Shown piece by piece: positions 1-9,984 of a stretch of 64,000 bases of DNA (positions are counted from its first letter, which is position 1; every line of letters begins with the position of its first letter). A program made the position numbers and the translations under genes. Under the pieces are notes generated by a model, which made no database searches, was not told the origin of the DNA, and saw only the letters and a program-made list of their open reading frames with translations. This DNA is from Nostoc edaphicum CCNP1411. Its GTDB lineage: Bacteria > Cyanobacteriota > Cyanobacteriia > Cyanobacteriales > Nostocaceae. The stretch lies in assembly GCF_014023275.1 (NCBI RefSeq), contig NZ_CP054698.1, positions 4,464,001 through 4,528,000 on the forward strand. Reading direction: 5' to 3'.

Positions 1-336
1 TCTTAAAAATGCCGAGCACTTTCAATAGACTAGTAGCTAGATAGCAAAAGTCCAGCAAGGATACGTATAGCAGTAGTATCTATAATGCGCTATTATATAT
101 CGCTTTGAAAGGGGCGGGGTAAAAAACACTGATTAAATAATAATCTTTCGGACTCACAAGTAAGTACTGGCTTAAAGATGACCCTACCTCAAAACCAACC
201 CGCACTTTCTTAAAGCTTACTGCTATACCATATCTTTTGGTTGTTAAGCCTCTATGAGGTGTTCACAAGAAACTAGGGAAGTTTCTGGCAAAGGATGGGT
301 TGAAAACGCATATTTTTCAAACGCCATTATGCCTAT
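1..336. other. Non-coding stretch, no gene recognised
   Basis: No open frame with a recognisable product was seen on either strand. The stretch is AT-rich and contains a short complementary pair (a GTATAGCAGT-like word near 66 and ACTGCTATAC near 220) that could pair over a long range. The upstream neighbour lies outside the window. Confidence 0.5.
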
Positions 337-717
337 TTAGTGTTCTCGGATGATCCACAGGGTAACTTCCGGGTTTGCTTGGCGATACCAGACACCATCA
401 GGGTAAACCACCATTATGGGTCTAGAACAAGAAACACGCAAGCAGTTGGCTTTATTTTTATAGACACAAATGGGATAACTTTCTTGCGGCTCATCAAGTT
501 TTAACTCTTTAAGTCGCTTTTTTTAAGTAATCCCAGAATTCCAGACTAGCTCGTTTTGAGCAGCAATTGTCTGGTCAGCGCAGATAAAAATTTGCCGGTG
601 AATTTTTGCAAGTCCTAAACTTTCTACACAATTACTCAGGGTTTTATGTTCCAGAGACTTAGTAGTTTTGGGGATTTGATGGCTGGACTGGATCACTGTC
701 ACTGTATTGTTACTCAT
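337..717 (-). pseudogene. Frameshifted thioredoxin-like [2Fe-2S] ferredoxin
   Basis: The intact-looking frame stops after 64 codons, but homology continues in other frames to a stop at 337-339. After ICADQT the frame slips by one missing base, and the expected CCSK-x-ASLE-x-WDYLKK segment continues in a second frame. An A7 run near 524-530 (six would fit) restores the first frame, which reads KRLKELKLDEP, then NCLRVSCSRP, then VVYPDGVWYRQ to the end. The total span is 127 codons, the usual size for this cyanobacterial (2Fe-2S) ferredoxin-like family. The second cysteine pair is also altered: the family has CLRVC, and here the second Cys is replaced by Ser, with a Cys one residue further on. 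The -1 and +1 shifts cancel in length, but the original frame meets TAA between them, so no full protein is made unless these are sequencing errors. Family assignment is from remembered motifs. Confidence 0.72.
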
Positions 718-779
718 TGAGCGGCTCCCTGATTACAGTTCTATAACAATTTGCAAGCTTTGCAAATAAAGTTGACTGG

Positions 780-890
780 GGAGTGGTGAACAGGGAATGG
801 GGAGTGGGGAATGGGGAAGAATTCTCATAACTCTTAACTCCCTACTCCTAACTCCCTACTCCCTACTCCCTACTCTCTTCGTAACTTACA
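780..890. repeat. Short tandem heptamer-like repeats
   Basis: The left part repeats GGGGAATG/GGGGAGTG words. The right part repeats ACTCCCT/CTCCTA words that are roughly complementary to the left part, so the two halves can fold together. This is the short tandemly repeated repetitive (STRR) class typical of Nostocales spacers. It lies between the divergent ferredoxin remnant and groES. Confidence 0.7.
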
Positions 891-1008
891 GAACAAAACC
901 TGAAAGGTAGAAATAATTAAGCATTTATACTTAAGTGCATCTATGACTCTCTAGTTCGGGAACCCGTACTCAAGGCATTCTTGCCATTGGACGCCACTTT
1001 TCGGTAAA

Positions 1009-1035
1009 TTAGCACTCAGGAGTTGAGAGTGCTAA
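1009..1035 (+). promoter_or_regulatory. CIRCE operator of groESL
   Basis: A perfect CIRCE element: TTAGCACTC at 1009-1017, a 9-base spacer, and GAGTGCTAA at 1027-1035. CIRCE is the binding site of the heat-shock repressor HrcA. It ends 19 bases before the groES start codon, which places groESL under HrcA control. Confidence 0.97.
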
Positions 1036-1054
1036 ACTCTGGAGAAAATAAATT

Positions 1055-1366
1055 ATGGCTGCTTTATCTCTAAGCGTTTCTACAGTTAAACCTTTAGGCG
1101 ATCGCGTTTTCGTAAAAGTGAGCGCCTCTGAGGAAAAGACCGCAGGTGGTCTGTATTTGCCCGATACCGCCAAGGAAAAACCCCAGGTAGGGGAAGTAGT
1201 GGCCCTTGGCCCTGGCAAGCGTAATGACGATGGAAACCGTCAGGAATTGGAAATTAAAGTCGGCGATAAGGTGCTGTACTCTAAGTACGCCGGCACTGAC
1301 ATCAAGCTCGGCACTGAAGAATATGTACTGCTTTCTGAAAAAGATATTTTAGCAGTTGTTATCTAG
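1055..1366 (+). CDS. groES: Co-chaperonin GroES (Cpn10)
   Basis: GroES caps the GroEL folding chamber as a heptameric ring in the cytoplasm. The 103-residue product has the family pattern: [10 protein letters not shown] near the N-terminus, the mobile loop [11 protein letters not shown] (about residues 26-36), and the C-terminal strand [14 protein letters not shown]. The ATG at 1055 is preceded by GGAG about 10 bases upstream and by the CIRCE operator. The gene is followed after 143 bases by groEL, so the pair forms the usual heat-shock operon. Confidence 0.98.
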   Translation: MAALSLSVSTVKPLGDRVFVKVSASEEKTAGGLYLPDTAKEKPQVGEVVALGPGKRNDDGNRQELEIKVGDKVLYSKYAGTDIKLGTEEYVLLSEKDILAVVI

Positions 1367-1470
1367 TGGGGAGTGGGGAATAGGGAATATGGAATAGGGA
1401 ACAGGGAATGTCAAAAACAAAGATAATGCCCGATGCCCAATACCCAATACCCAATACCCAATACCCAATT
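1367..1470. repeat. Heptamer arrays between groES and groEL
   Basis: GGGAATA/GGGAACA-type words at about 1370-1410 are followed by at least five tandem copies of the heptamer CCCAATA between about 1433 and 1469. The two arrays are roughly complementary and could form a hairpin inside the groESL transcript. They belong to the STRR class common in heterocystous cyanobacteria. Confidence 0.75.
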
Positions 1471-1503
1471 CAAGAAAAAATTGACTTACTCCCGGAATTT
1501 TAG

Positions 1504-3144
<1,641 letters not shown>

Positions 3145-3166
3145 TACTTTGTAATCCTCTGTTTGT

Positions 3167-3205
3167 AAAAATAGCTGCTTCCCTTGTGGAGGCGGCTATT
3201 TTTTT
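3167..3205 (+). terminator. Rho-independent terminator of groESL
   Basis: A 16-base stem (3167-3182 with 3188-3203, two G-U pairs) closes a 5-base loop, and the 3' arm runs into a T7 tract. It sits 22 bases after the groEL stop and separates the heat-shock operon from the next gene. Confidence 0.88.
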
Positions 3206-3244
3206 ATGTCAAGATTCAGGTGTTTCAAACGAGAAAATAACGAA

Positions 3245-3685
3245 ATGGAAGATTACCAAGCCGCTTTTATGCAGCGTCACCTTGATACTGAAATATTATG
3301 TAGAAAGGAATCGGAAAGAAGAGTAGCCGCTATGCACTTTGGAGGTGTAACTATTGAATGTTTATTAAAAGCAATGATTTTTGCTACCTTACCAAAGGGT
3401 GCAACTCAGGAATGGAAGACAGATTCTACTAATCCTGGGCATACTATTACTAATCCGGGACATAGTTACATAGAAGCATTAAATCGGCACAATCGACTTA
3501 AATCTAGAATTGTTCATTTTCCTGAAGTGCGAAAATGGCTTAATGAAGTGGAAAATCCTAATAGCCAAAATTTTATAGATATGCGTTATTGTGGCCTTGA
3601 GCCTGATGATGAAAGTTACAAACGCTGGTTAAAAGCTTATCAGAATCTCAAGGGGTGGTTACAAAAGCAAGCTACTCAACTTTAA
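3245..3685 (+). CDS. HEPN-like small protein, partner of the ATPase downstream
   Basis: Not assigned to a named family with certainty. The product (146 residues from the ATG at 3245) is mostly helical, with a central segment AMHFGGVTIECLLKAMIF. This resembles the second helix of HEPN-domain proteins, many of which are toxin or RNase components. An R-x4-H pattern (RVAAMH) is present, but not clearly in the C-terminal helix where HEPN nucleases carry it. Another in-frame ATG at 3206 abuts the groEL terminator and would add 13 Arg/Lys/Phe-rich residues; neither start has a strong ribosome site. Only 12 bases separate it from the ATPase gene, so the two are probably co-transcribed and act together. 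Confidence 0.6.
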   Translation: MEDYQAAFMQRHLDTEILCRKESERRVAAMHFGGVTIECLLKAMIFATLPKGATQEWKTDSTNPGHTITNPGHSYIEALNRHNRLKSRIVHFPEVRKWLNEVENPNSQNFIDMRYCGLEPDDESYKRWLKAYQNLKGWLQKQATQL

Positions 3686-3697
3686 AGAGGTGGTCAA

Positions 3698-6364
3698 ATG
3701 CAGGAAAGTTGGCAGGTTTTGCTAAAGCAGGAAATTAAAAATCAGTATGTGCATAATTCAGACGAATGGGTTGATTTAAATATTTCTACATCAGGTTTAT
3801 TGAATTTGACTGTTGTAAGCGATCGCTTTATTAATTTATCTCCTCCCCAGCGTAAAGAGCAAATCTCAAGCTTACTTAAATCTCAGGTTCCTCATTTATC
3901 TCCTGGATTTCTATCTTTATATACGCTTCAAGACGCACACTCACTGAATCTTTCACAGCCACAGGTTTTAAATGCAACCTCACTAAACACTTGGCAAGAT
4001 TTAGCTATCCAAGCAGCAAATCCGCAAAATCAATTAACCGCACCCCAGCGCGAAGCTAGTTTACCCAGGACAGTGACATTTTATTCCTTTAAAGGAGGAG
4101 TAGGACGCACTACAGCATTAACTCATGTTGCTTGGATTTTAGCAATGCGGGGACGTAAAGTTGTCGCTGTTGATTTAGATTTAGAAGCACCGGGTTTGAG
4201 TACAGCATTTAACCTCAAACCACAACCAAAATATGGAATCGTTGACTATTTTTATGAGCGTTCCTACTTACCAGAAGGGGTAGAGCCAAATATTTCAATT
4301 GCAGAAATATTTGGTGAAGTGAGAATACCGAACGCTACAGGGAGGTTATTTGTTGTTCCTGCTGGTTTTCTTAATCTTGATTATGTTTCTAAGGTTGATG
4401 ATCTACATGCTACTACTGTTATTGATGGAGATCAAAGTCTTTGGTCTGTTTTTAAGCGTGAAATTTACGAACAATTAAAACCAGATATTATCTTAATTGA
4501 TTCGAGAACCGGAATTAATCAATGGGGAGCTTTATCATTAATCCAAGCTGCTGACGAAGCAATCATTTTCCTTTTCCCTAACGAACAAAATAAACAGGGT
4601 ATAGAACTACTTTTACAATCGCTTCAAAGCCTGAAAAAATTATCAATTAATTTTGTTTTTTCTCCTGTACCTGATATTACTAAAACAGGCTTATCTAAAG
4701 TAAAAGAAATTTGCAAATTTTTGTTTGAAAGGATAAAAATCGTAACTAATGAAAATAATAACGAGGAAGACATAGATAATTATCAATCAAAAATAGAAGA
4801 ACCTTTAGTAGTTCCTTACATACAGCTAATTGCTTTGGCTGACAACTATCCTATCCCAGCTTTACTAGATTACTATAATAAAATTGCCAATTTGATTGAT
4901 GAAGAAACTGATGATCTCCAACGCAAAAATGTTTTAGCTAACTCGGAAAAACGCTGGACTATTATTGAAAGCCTGCAATTTCCTGAAGTAAATGCTGCTG
5001 ATACAGAACATTTGGGTCTAATATTTCAGCGTACCACTGATTTTGAAAAATTTTTAGATGATACTACCTGTTTGATAAGAGGACGAAAAGGAACAGGTAA
5101 AACTGCTCTGTATTCGCTTTTTCTAAAACACAAAAGCGTTGGTCAAAAACTGGCTCATGGACGATTAGATAATACTGTATTTTTGTCAGCACATGGTAGA
5201 TTTCAGGAAAGCCGTCCCACTCGTGATGAATTCCAAGTCATCCATCGGCATTTGCAGCAAAATGATGGAACATGGGAATCTTTTTGGAGAGCTTATTTAC
5301 TGCTGAGATGTCATCAAGAAAAATTATTTAAATTCCCTAGAAATAATAAATTTAGCCGATTGAAAGAAATTATTAATAAGTTACCTACAGAAGGATGGCA
5401 GTATGAATTTACCCAAGCTTTACTACAACTGTCCACTGATTATGATTTGCGACTTATCGCCAAAGATGTCATAAATATAATTAATCAAGAAGCCCAAAAA
5501 AAATCTCAAAAACTGTGGTTTCTTTACGATGATTTAGATGAAGACTTTCGTCAAGCAGGAGAAGTAAGACAGCAAGCAATCACGGGCTTATTTCAATTGA
5601 TTCAGTCTTGTGATGCCAACAGATTAACAGCAATTAGGTTTAAAGTTTTCTTGAGAGAAGATATATGGAATCGCTTAATTTTTGACAATAGAAGTCATTT
5701 CAATGGACGCGATATTCTTTTACAGTGGACTAGGGTTGATTTTTTACGATTAGCACTGCGCCAAGTAATACAATCTCAAAATTTCAAGAACTTGATTGAT
5801 AAATTCTCTCCTATTGCTGTTGAAAGTATTGATCAAGCTAGTGAAGAAGTGATTGATAAAGCTTTAGAATTACTTTGGGGAAGTCGTCGGAGAACAGGAG
5901 ACAAAGCTAAATATGTATCCAGATGGGTTTATGAAAGATTAACAGACTCAAGTGGTACTACCTTTCCTCGAAGTTTAAGCATATTATTAGAAGGAGCAAA
6001 AGAGCAAGAATTAAGCTATAAAGGAAAATCATCAATTCAACCACCTACCGACCGCTTACTGCGAAGTAAATCTTTAGAATTCGGGTTAAAGAAAGCATCA
6101 GAAAAACGCTGTGATGAAATCCGAGAGGAATATCGTGATTTGGCTAATTTTTTTGAATCCCTTAAGCTTAAATCAGCCTTTTTAACTCAAGATGAGTTAC
6201 ATACTATATGGCAAGATTCAGCACATGATATAGCAGATTTTGAAGAATTTGCTTCTTTTTTAAGTGAAATTGGCATTATTGAATGGCGCGAAAAAGAACA
6301 ACGCTATAAATTTGCGGATATCTATGTATATGGTTTTGAAATGATTCGCCAAGGTGCAGTATAA
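3698..6364 (+). CDS. KGGVGR-class double P-loop ATPase, 888 residues
   Basis: A large multidomain NTPase. Residues 1-120 lack a clear match. At 132-138 a deviant Walker A, KGGVGRT, is followed by DLDLEAPG (159-166), the signature of the ParA/MinD-like KGGVGR-variant ATPases. A second P-loop, GRKGTGKT, lies at 462-469 with an acidic Walker-B-like LYDDLDED at about 609-616. This half resembles the Sll1717-type P-loop ATPases of bacterial conflict systems. The C-terminal 250 residues are charged and helical, ending in a winged-helix-like stretch. AGAGGTGG 6 bases before the ATG is a good ribosome site. The gene follows the HEPN-like gene by 12 bases. A role in defence or stress sensing is inferred from architecture only. 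Confidence 0.78.
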   Translation: MQESWQVLLKQEIKNQYVHNSDEWVDLNISTSGLLNLTVVSDRFINLSPPQRKEQISSLLKSQVPHLSPGFLSLYTLQDAHSLNLSQPQVLNATSLNTWQDLAIQAANPQNQLTAPQREASLPRTVTFYSFKGGVGRTTALTHVAWILAMRGRKVVAVDLDLEAPGLSTAFNLKPQPKYGIVDYFYERSYLPEGVEPNISIAEIFGEVRIPNATGRLFVVPAGFLNLDYVSKVDDLHATTVIDGDQSLWSVFKREIYEQLKPDIILIDSRTGINQWGALSLIQAADEAIIFLFPNEQNKQGIELLLQSLQSLKKLSINFVFSPVPDITKTGLSKVKEICKFLFERIKIVTNENNNEEDIDNYQSKIEEPLVVPYIQLIALADNYPIPALLDYYNKIANLIDEETDDLQRKNVLANSEKRWTIIESLQFPEVNAADTEHLGLIFQRTTDFEKFLDDTTCLIRGRKGTGKTALYSLFLKHKSVGQKLAHGRLDNTVFLSAHGRFQESRPTRDEFQVIHRHLQQNDGTWESFWRAYLLLRCHQEKLFKFPRNNKFSRLKEIINKLPTEGWQYEFTQALLQLSTDYDLRLIAKDVINIINQEAQKKSQKLWFLYDDLDEDFRQAGEVRQQAITGLFQLIQSCDANRLTAIRFKVFLREDIWNRLIFDNRSHFNGRDILLQWTRVDFLRLALRQVIQSQNFKNLIDKFSPIAVESIDQASEEVIDKALELLWGSRRRTGDKAKYVSRWVYERLTDSSGTTFPRSLSILLEGAKEQELSYKGKSSIQPPTDRLLRSKSLEFGLKKASEKRCDEIREEYRDLANFFESLKLKSAFLTQDELHTIWQDSAHDIADFEEFASFLSEIGIIEWREKEQRYKFADIYVYGFEMIRQGAV

Positions 6365-6478
6365 AAATATTTTTGATTTTATACTTCAGGTTGTATAGAA
6401 CTTCTCGCAGGCTTGAGTTTTAAAAGATTTGGCTCGGCAATTTTTGCGGGAGGATATTATGAAACAATCTGTAATTTC

Positions 6479-6640
6479 TCAAGATATTGCTTCTAATAAC
6501 TTACGCGCTACATCACGAGCAATTTCTAAAGTTTCAGCAAAAGTTCGTCCTTGAGCTACTAAACCTTGAAGCTCATCAGATGTTGCTAAATAAACGCCTT
6601 CAGGTAATTTCTCAATGTGGATGTTTAGCAATCTTTCCAT
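6479..6640 (-). CDS. Small HicB-like antitoxin, no HicA partner
   Basis: A 53-codon frame on the minus strand. It reads MERLLNIHIEKLPEGVYLAT, then DELQGLVAQGRT, then ETLEIARDVARKLLEA, and stops. This matches the N-terminal partial RNase-H-like fold of HicB antitoxins (beta strands, a Gly-x-Val-x-Gln-Gly turn, then a helix). It is shorter than most HicB proteins, which carry a C-terminal DNA-binding tail. Downstream another frame reads PPAKIAEPNLLKLKP before a stop, so the gene may be frameshifted. No HicA toxin frame was found nearby. It could be a decayed toxin-antitoxin remnant. Confidence 0.6.
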   Translation of the reverse strand: MERLLNIHIEKLPEGVYLATSDELQGLVAQGRTFAETLEIARDVARKLLEAIS

Positions 6641-6758
6641 TATTGTATGTAGATGTTACTATTTGGAGCGGTTTAATTGTTATGATATCGCTTTTCTGAA
6701 CTACAGCGATGTCTACAACGGGCTACGCCTACGCACTTCCACTTTTACATCAAAACCC

Positions 6759-7538
6759 GTGAGCCAAATTAATCCTGAAACAACCCCCTTACATACCTTA
6801 AACCCACTCAACCGATTTTCTGACAGAGCAGAGGATTATGTAAAATATCGACCAAGTTACCCCGCAGATGCAATTGATATTATCTTGGAAGGATTAGGTG
6901 AAAATTCACAACTCGTAGCAGCAGATATTGGTGCAGGTACAGGAATTGCTTCAAGATTGTTAGCTGAACGGGGAGTTAATGTCATAGCCATAGAACCAAA
7001 CGCGGCGATGCGAGAAGCTGCTAAACCACATCCTTTAATAGAGTTTCGTGATGGAACAGCAGAATTTACCCAACTACCTGATAATTCAGTTGATTTAGTT
7101 ACTTGTTTTCAAGCTTTCCACTGGTTCAATCCCGAACCAACTTTATTGGAATTTCACCGCATTTTAAAACCATCAACACGCTTGGCTGTGGTGTGGAATA
7201 ACCGCGATCAAAAAGATGCGTTAACTACAGAGTATAGCCGAATAGTCCGCGAAGCATCTAATAATCATCCAGCAGAATCTCGAATGCAGGCGATAGAGCC
7301 ACTGTTAGTAACTCCCCATTTTATTAACATCCAGGAATATAATTTTACTTATAGGCAACAGTTAGATTTAACTGGACTTATTGGACGAGCAATGAGTGTT
7401 TCTTATTTGCCGCATGAAGGTTCGGCATACGAACAGCTTATTGATAGGTTTCAAGAATTATATCAGCGCTTTAGTGATGAAAGTGGTTTTGTCTATATGG
7501 TCTATCGCACTAGCGTACACCTTGGCGAAGTAATTTAA
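6759..7538 (+). CDS. Class I SAM-dependent methyltransferase
   Basis: Transfers a methyl group from S-adenosylmethionine; the substrate is unknown. Motif I (ADIGAGTGIASRLLAE), the acidic end of strand 2 (VIAIEPN), and VDLVTCFQAFHWF with LKPSTRLAVVWNN of the UbiE/Methyltransf_11 group are all visible, giving 259 residues. GTG 6759 is chosen because upstream in-frame codons run through a common Nostoc palindromic repeat (GGGCTACGCCTACGC) and across the HicB-like gene on the other strand. The gene ends 16 bases before ureD, so it may be transcribed with the urease genes, but a role in urease assembly is not known. Confidence 0.85.
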   Translation: MSQINPETTPLHTLNPLNRFSDRAEDYVKYRPSYPADAIDIILEGLGENSQLVAADIGAGTGIASRLLAERGVNVIAIEPNAAMREAAKPHPLIEFRDGTAEFTQLPDNSVDLVTCFQAFHWFNPEPTLLEFHRILKPSTRLAVVWNNRDQKDALTTEYSRIVREASNNHPAESRMQAIEPLLVTPHFINIQEYNFTYRQQLDLTGLIGRAMSVSYLPHEGSAYEQLIDRFQELYQRFSDESGFVYMVYRTSVHLGEVI

Positions 7539-7554
7539 AAATAAAAATTTCTAA

Positions 7555-8391
7555 ATGACCTGCAACTCAGAAATAGCAGAAGGTTGGCATGGCAAACTTA
7601 ATTTAGTCTATGCCGATCGCCAGGGTAAAACTCAATTAATTTCCAATCACCAACAAGCGCCCCTGAAGGTACAACGCCCATTTTATCCAGAAGGGGAAAT
7701 TTGTCATAGCATAATTTTACACACGGCTGGGGGAATGGTGGGAGGCGATCGCTTATCCTCTAACATCCACCTCCAACCCCAAACCCAAGCCTTAATCACC
7801 ACGGCGGCTGCAAGCAAGATATATCGCAGCAATGGCTTACAAGCTAGACAAATCATCCAAATGCAAGTTGATGCTGGTGCTTGTTTAGAATGGCTACCGC
7901 AAGAGACAATTTTATTTAACGACGCGATTTATCGGCAAGATTTACGGGTAGAATTAGCAACCGGGGGCAGTTGGTTAGGCTGGGAAATTACCCGATTTGG
8001 TCGCAGTGCTAGAGGAGAGAAATTCTTGCAGGGAGAATGGCGATCGCACACGGAAATTTGGCAAGAAGGTATTCCTTTATGGATTGATCGGCAATGGTTA
8101 CAGGGTAGCGAAGAAACTTTTTATAGTCCTCATGGTTTGGCTGGAAAACCAATAGTAGGTAGTCTAGTTTGGGTTGGTGGTGCAGTTTCGGCAGAAATTG
8201 TGGAAAAAATGCGAAATTTATGGGATGGAGAAGGAGAAGTGGGTGTTAGTCGATTACAACATGGATTATTGTGTCGATATCGCGGTTCTTCTACTTCTGA
8301 GGTGAGAAACTGGTTTATTGATGTTTGGCAGTTGCTGCGAGTTTCTTTTTTGAATCGTGGTAATTGTATACCAAGAGTTTGGCAGGTTTGA
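7555..8391 (+). CDS. ureD: Urease accessory protein UreD
   Basis: UreD (UreH) is the first accessory protein to bind apo-urease and helps UreF, UreG and UreE deliver nickel and carbamylate the active-site lysine. The 278 residues show the family landmarks GWHGKLNLVYADR, HTAGGMVGGD (about 57-66), LITTAAASKIYRS (about 80-92), and the WEITRFGRSARGE segment (about 142-154). It leads the ureD-ureA-ureB-ureC order typical of cyanobacteria. ureE, ureF and ureG are not in this window and must lie elsewhere. Confidence 0.95.
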   Translation: MTCNSEIAEGWHGKLNLVYADRQGKTQLISNHQQAPLKVQRPFYPEGEICHSIILHTAGGMVGGDRLSSNIHLQPQTQALITTAAASKIYRSNGLQARQIIQMQVDAGACLEWLPQETILFNDAIYRQDLRVELATGGSWLGWEITRFGRSARGEKFLQGEWRSHTEIWQEGIPLWIDRQWLQGSEETFYSPHGLAGKPIVGSLVWVGGAVSAEIVEKMRNLWDGEGEVGVSRLQHGLLCRYRGSSTSEVRNWFIDVWQLLRVSFLNRGNCIPRVWQV

Positions 8392-8430
8392 ACGAACCGC
8401 AAAGGCGCAGAGAACACAGAGGAGATAAGA

Positions 8431-8733
8431 ATGCAACTTACGCCGCAGGAAAAAGATAAGCTATTGATTTTTACTGCTGCTTTATTAGCAGAAAGACGGA
8501 AAGGAAGGGGTTTAAAACTGAATTATCCCGAAGCGATCGCTTATATTTCTGCTGCTATTTTAGAAGGTGCAAGAGATGGGCAAACTGTAGCTGAATTGAT
8601 GAGTTATGGTACAACTCTCTTAACGCGGGATGATGTCATGGAAGGTATACCAGAAATGGTGCATGATGTGCAGGTTGAAGCTACTTTTCCTGATGGCACA
8701 AAGTTAGTTACAGTACATAATCCAATTCGTTAA
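8431..8733 (+). CDS. ureA: Urease subunit gamma
   Basis: The small 100-residue structural subunit of the nickel enzyme that splits urea to ammonia and carbamate. The family sequence [20 protein letters not shown], the [13 protein letters not shown] segment and [18 protein letters not shown] at the C-terminus are all present. GAGGAGATAAGA directly upstream of the ATG is a good ribosome site. It follows ureD by 39 bases. Confidence 0.97.
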   Translation: MQLTPQEKDKLLIFTAALLAERRKGRGLKLNYPEAIAYISAAILEGARDGQTVAELMSYGTTLLTRDDVMEGIPEMVHDVQVEATFPDGTKLVTVHNPIR

Positions 8734-8828
8734 ATTTACTTCATACTGTGTTACTTTGAAAAGAAAAAGTATAAAATTTACCACATAGCTAAAATTTTAC
8801 TGCTTGACTACCGTCAAGTATAAAGGCA

Positions 8829-9497
8829 ATGAATACAGGAAACCCTGGCTTTACAGCAACCATTATAACCACTGCTATAACTACTGCCTTTGCTGTTGTA
8901 GCCGGAATAGTTAATCACATTATGTCTGGCAACAGAGAGAGAGAAAATCAGCAGACAACTGCATCGTTAAAATATACTGAACAGCAGCTAGAAGAACTAT
9001 ATGGGCCACTTGCTTTTCTGATTTGGGAAGGTAGACGTACCTATACAGATTTAGTAGAAAAGTTAACAGAAATGCGGGGAAAAAAGCATATTTCAGGATC
9101 TCTGAAAGTAGTAGAAAAAGATGATCGTATAATTTTCCCATTGCGAGACGAAGAAGAAATTAAGCTGTGGGTTTTTTGGATAGAAAAAGATGCTTTTCCC
9201 CGCCACGAAAAAATCAAAAAGCTTTTGATGTCAAAAACACACTTAATTAAAGGTGAAATAATGCCAAACAGTTATCTAAATTTTTTGGATTACCATAATT
9301 CCTGGAAAATGGAACATCTGCGGTGGCAAGAACAGCAAATTAAATATCCGTGGAAATCAAAATTTAACTTCCCATTAAAATTTGAAACTGACATTATTGA
9401 AACTTTTACAGACCTCAAGGGTCAACAAGCAAACTTTTTAAAAGTTAACAAAAATTCGGCAAAAATAGTTAAAAAGCTTAACTCATCGAACCGCTAA
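8829..9497 (+). CDS. Membrane-anchored hypothetical protein inserted in the urease cluster
   Basis: Not recognised as a named family. The 222-residue product begins with a hydrophobic segment (about residues 8-33, Thr/Ala/Ile-rich), followed by a soluble, Lys/Glu-rich region with TEQQLEELYGPLAFLIWEGR. This LYGPL motif occurs in many small membrane-anchored bacterial proteins of unknown role. The base composition is more AT-rich than the urease genes around it. It separates ureA from ureB, which are normally adjacent, so it is probably a later insertion that still permits transcription through the cluster. Confidence 0.7.
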   Translation: MNTGNPGFTATIITTAITTAFAVVAGIVNHIMSGNRERENQQTTASLKYTEQQLEELYGPLAFLIWEGRRTYTDLVEKLTEMRGKKHISGSLKVVEKDDRIIFPLRDEEEIKLWVFWIEKDAFPRHEKIKKLLMSKTHLIKGEIMPNSYLNFLDYHNSWKMEHLRWQEQQIKYPWKSKFNFPLKFETDIIETFTDLKGQQANFLKVNKNSAKIVKKLNSSNR

Positions 9498-9617
9498 GAC
9501 TCCTTCTCTATGAGAGACTACGCCAACGCGAAGGAAGGAAGCGTCTCGAAGAGAAGAACGTCAGGAATTCGCAGAATGTGTGTAAGTCCTAATTTAAATT
9601 ATTTGGGTTGATTGAAT
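9498..9617. repeat. Palindromic repeat upstream of ureB
   Basis: The spacer contains self-complementary words (TTCTCTATGAGAGA near 9512, GAAGGAAGGAAGCGTCTCGAAG near 9531) of the small dispersed palindromic kind seen in Nostoc spacers. It lies exactly where the extra gene interrupts ureA-ureB and may mark the junction of that insertion. Confidence 0.45.
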
Positions 9618-9923
9618 ATGATCCCAGGAGAAATCATTATACCAGAAGGTAAAATTGAACTAAATATTGGTCGTCCAACTATAAAATTGCAAGTGTCAAA
9701 TACAGGCGATCGCCCCATACAAGTCGGTTCCCACTATCACTTTTATGAAGTCAACACTGCCTTAAACTTTGACAGAGAACAAGCGCGAGGAATGCGTCTC
9801 GATATCCCCGCAGGAACCGCAGTCCGCTTTGAACCAGGCGACGAAAAAGAAATAACTCTCATCCCCCTAGTTGGTACTCGCCAAGTCTACGGCTTCAACG
9901 CCAAAATTAACGGAAACCTCTAA
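9618..9923 (+). CDS. ureB: Urease subunit beta
   Basis: The 101-residue beta subunit of urease. The sequence runs [16 protein letters not shown], then [15 protein letters not shown] (about 34-48), then [17 protein letters not shown] (about 64-80), the complete family pattern. ATG 9618 is chosen over an in-frame TTG two codons upstream because UreB proteins begin MIPGE. ureC starts 61 bases later; the gap is a CTCCGCGTACCTCTGCGC-type dispersed repeat. Confidence 0.97.
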   Translation: MIPGEIIIPEGKIELNIGRPTIKLQVSNTGDRPIQVGSHYHFYEVNTALNFDREQARGMRLDIPAGTAVRFEPGDEKEITLIPLVGTRQVYGFNAKINGNL

Positions 9924-9984
9924 AAACCTCCGCGTACCTCTGCGCTTCCCTCAGCGTCCCTTTGCGTTCAAAAAAGGATTTTAT

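Noticed and set aside
1433..1469. Regular short repeats that could suggest a CRISPR array
   Set aside because: The 7-base units have no unique spacers between them and no cas gene is near; this is the STRR type.
6615..6758. An upstream ATG extension of the methyltransferase frame
   Set aside because: It crosses a dispersed repeat and the HicB-like gene and has no methyltransferase homology; GTG 6759 fits better.
9871..9984. An upstream extension of the ureC frame overlapping ureB
   Set aside because: It is out of frame with ureB and made of spacer repeat; the ATG at 9985 has a good ribosome site and begins the family N-terminus.
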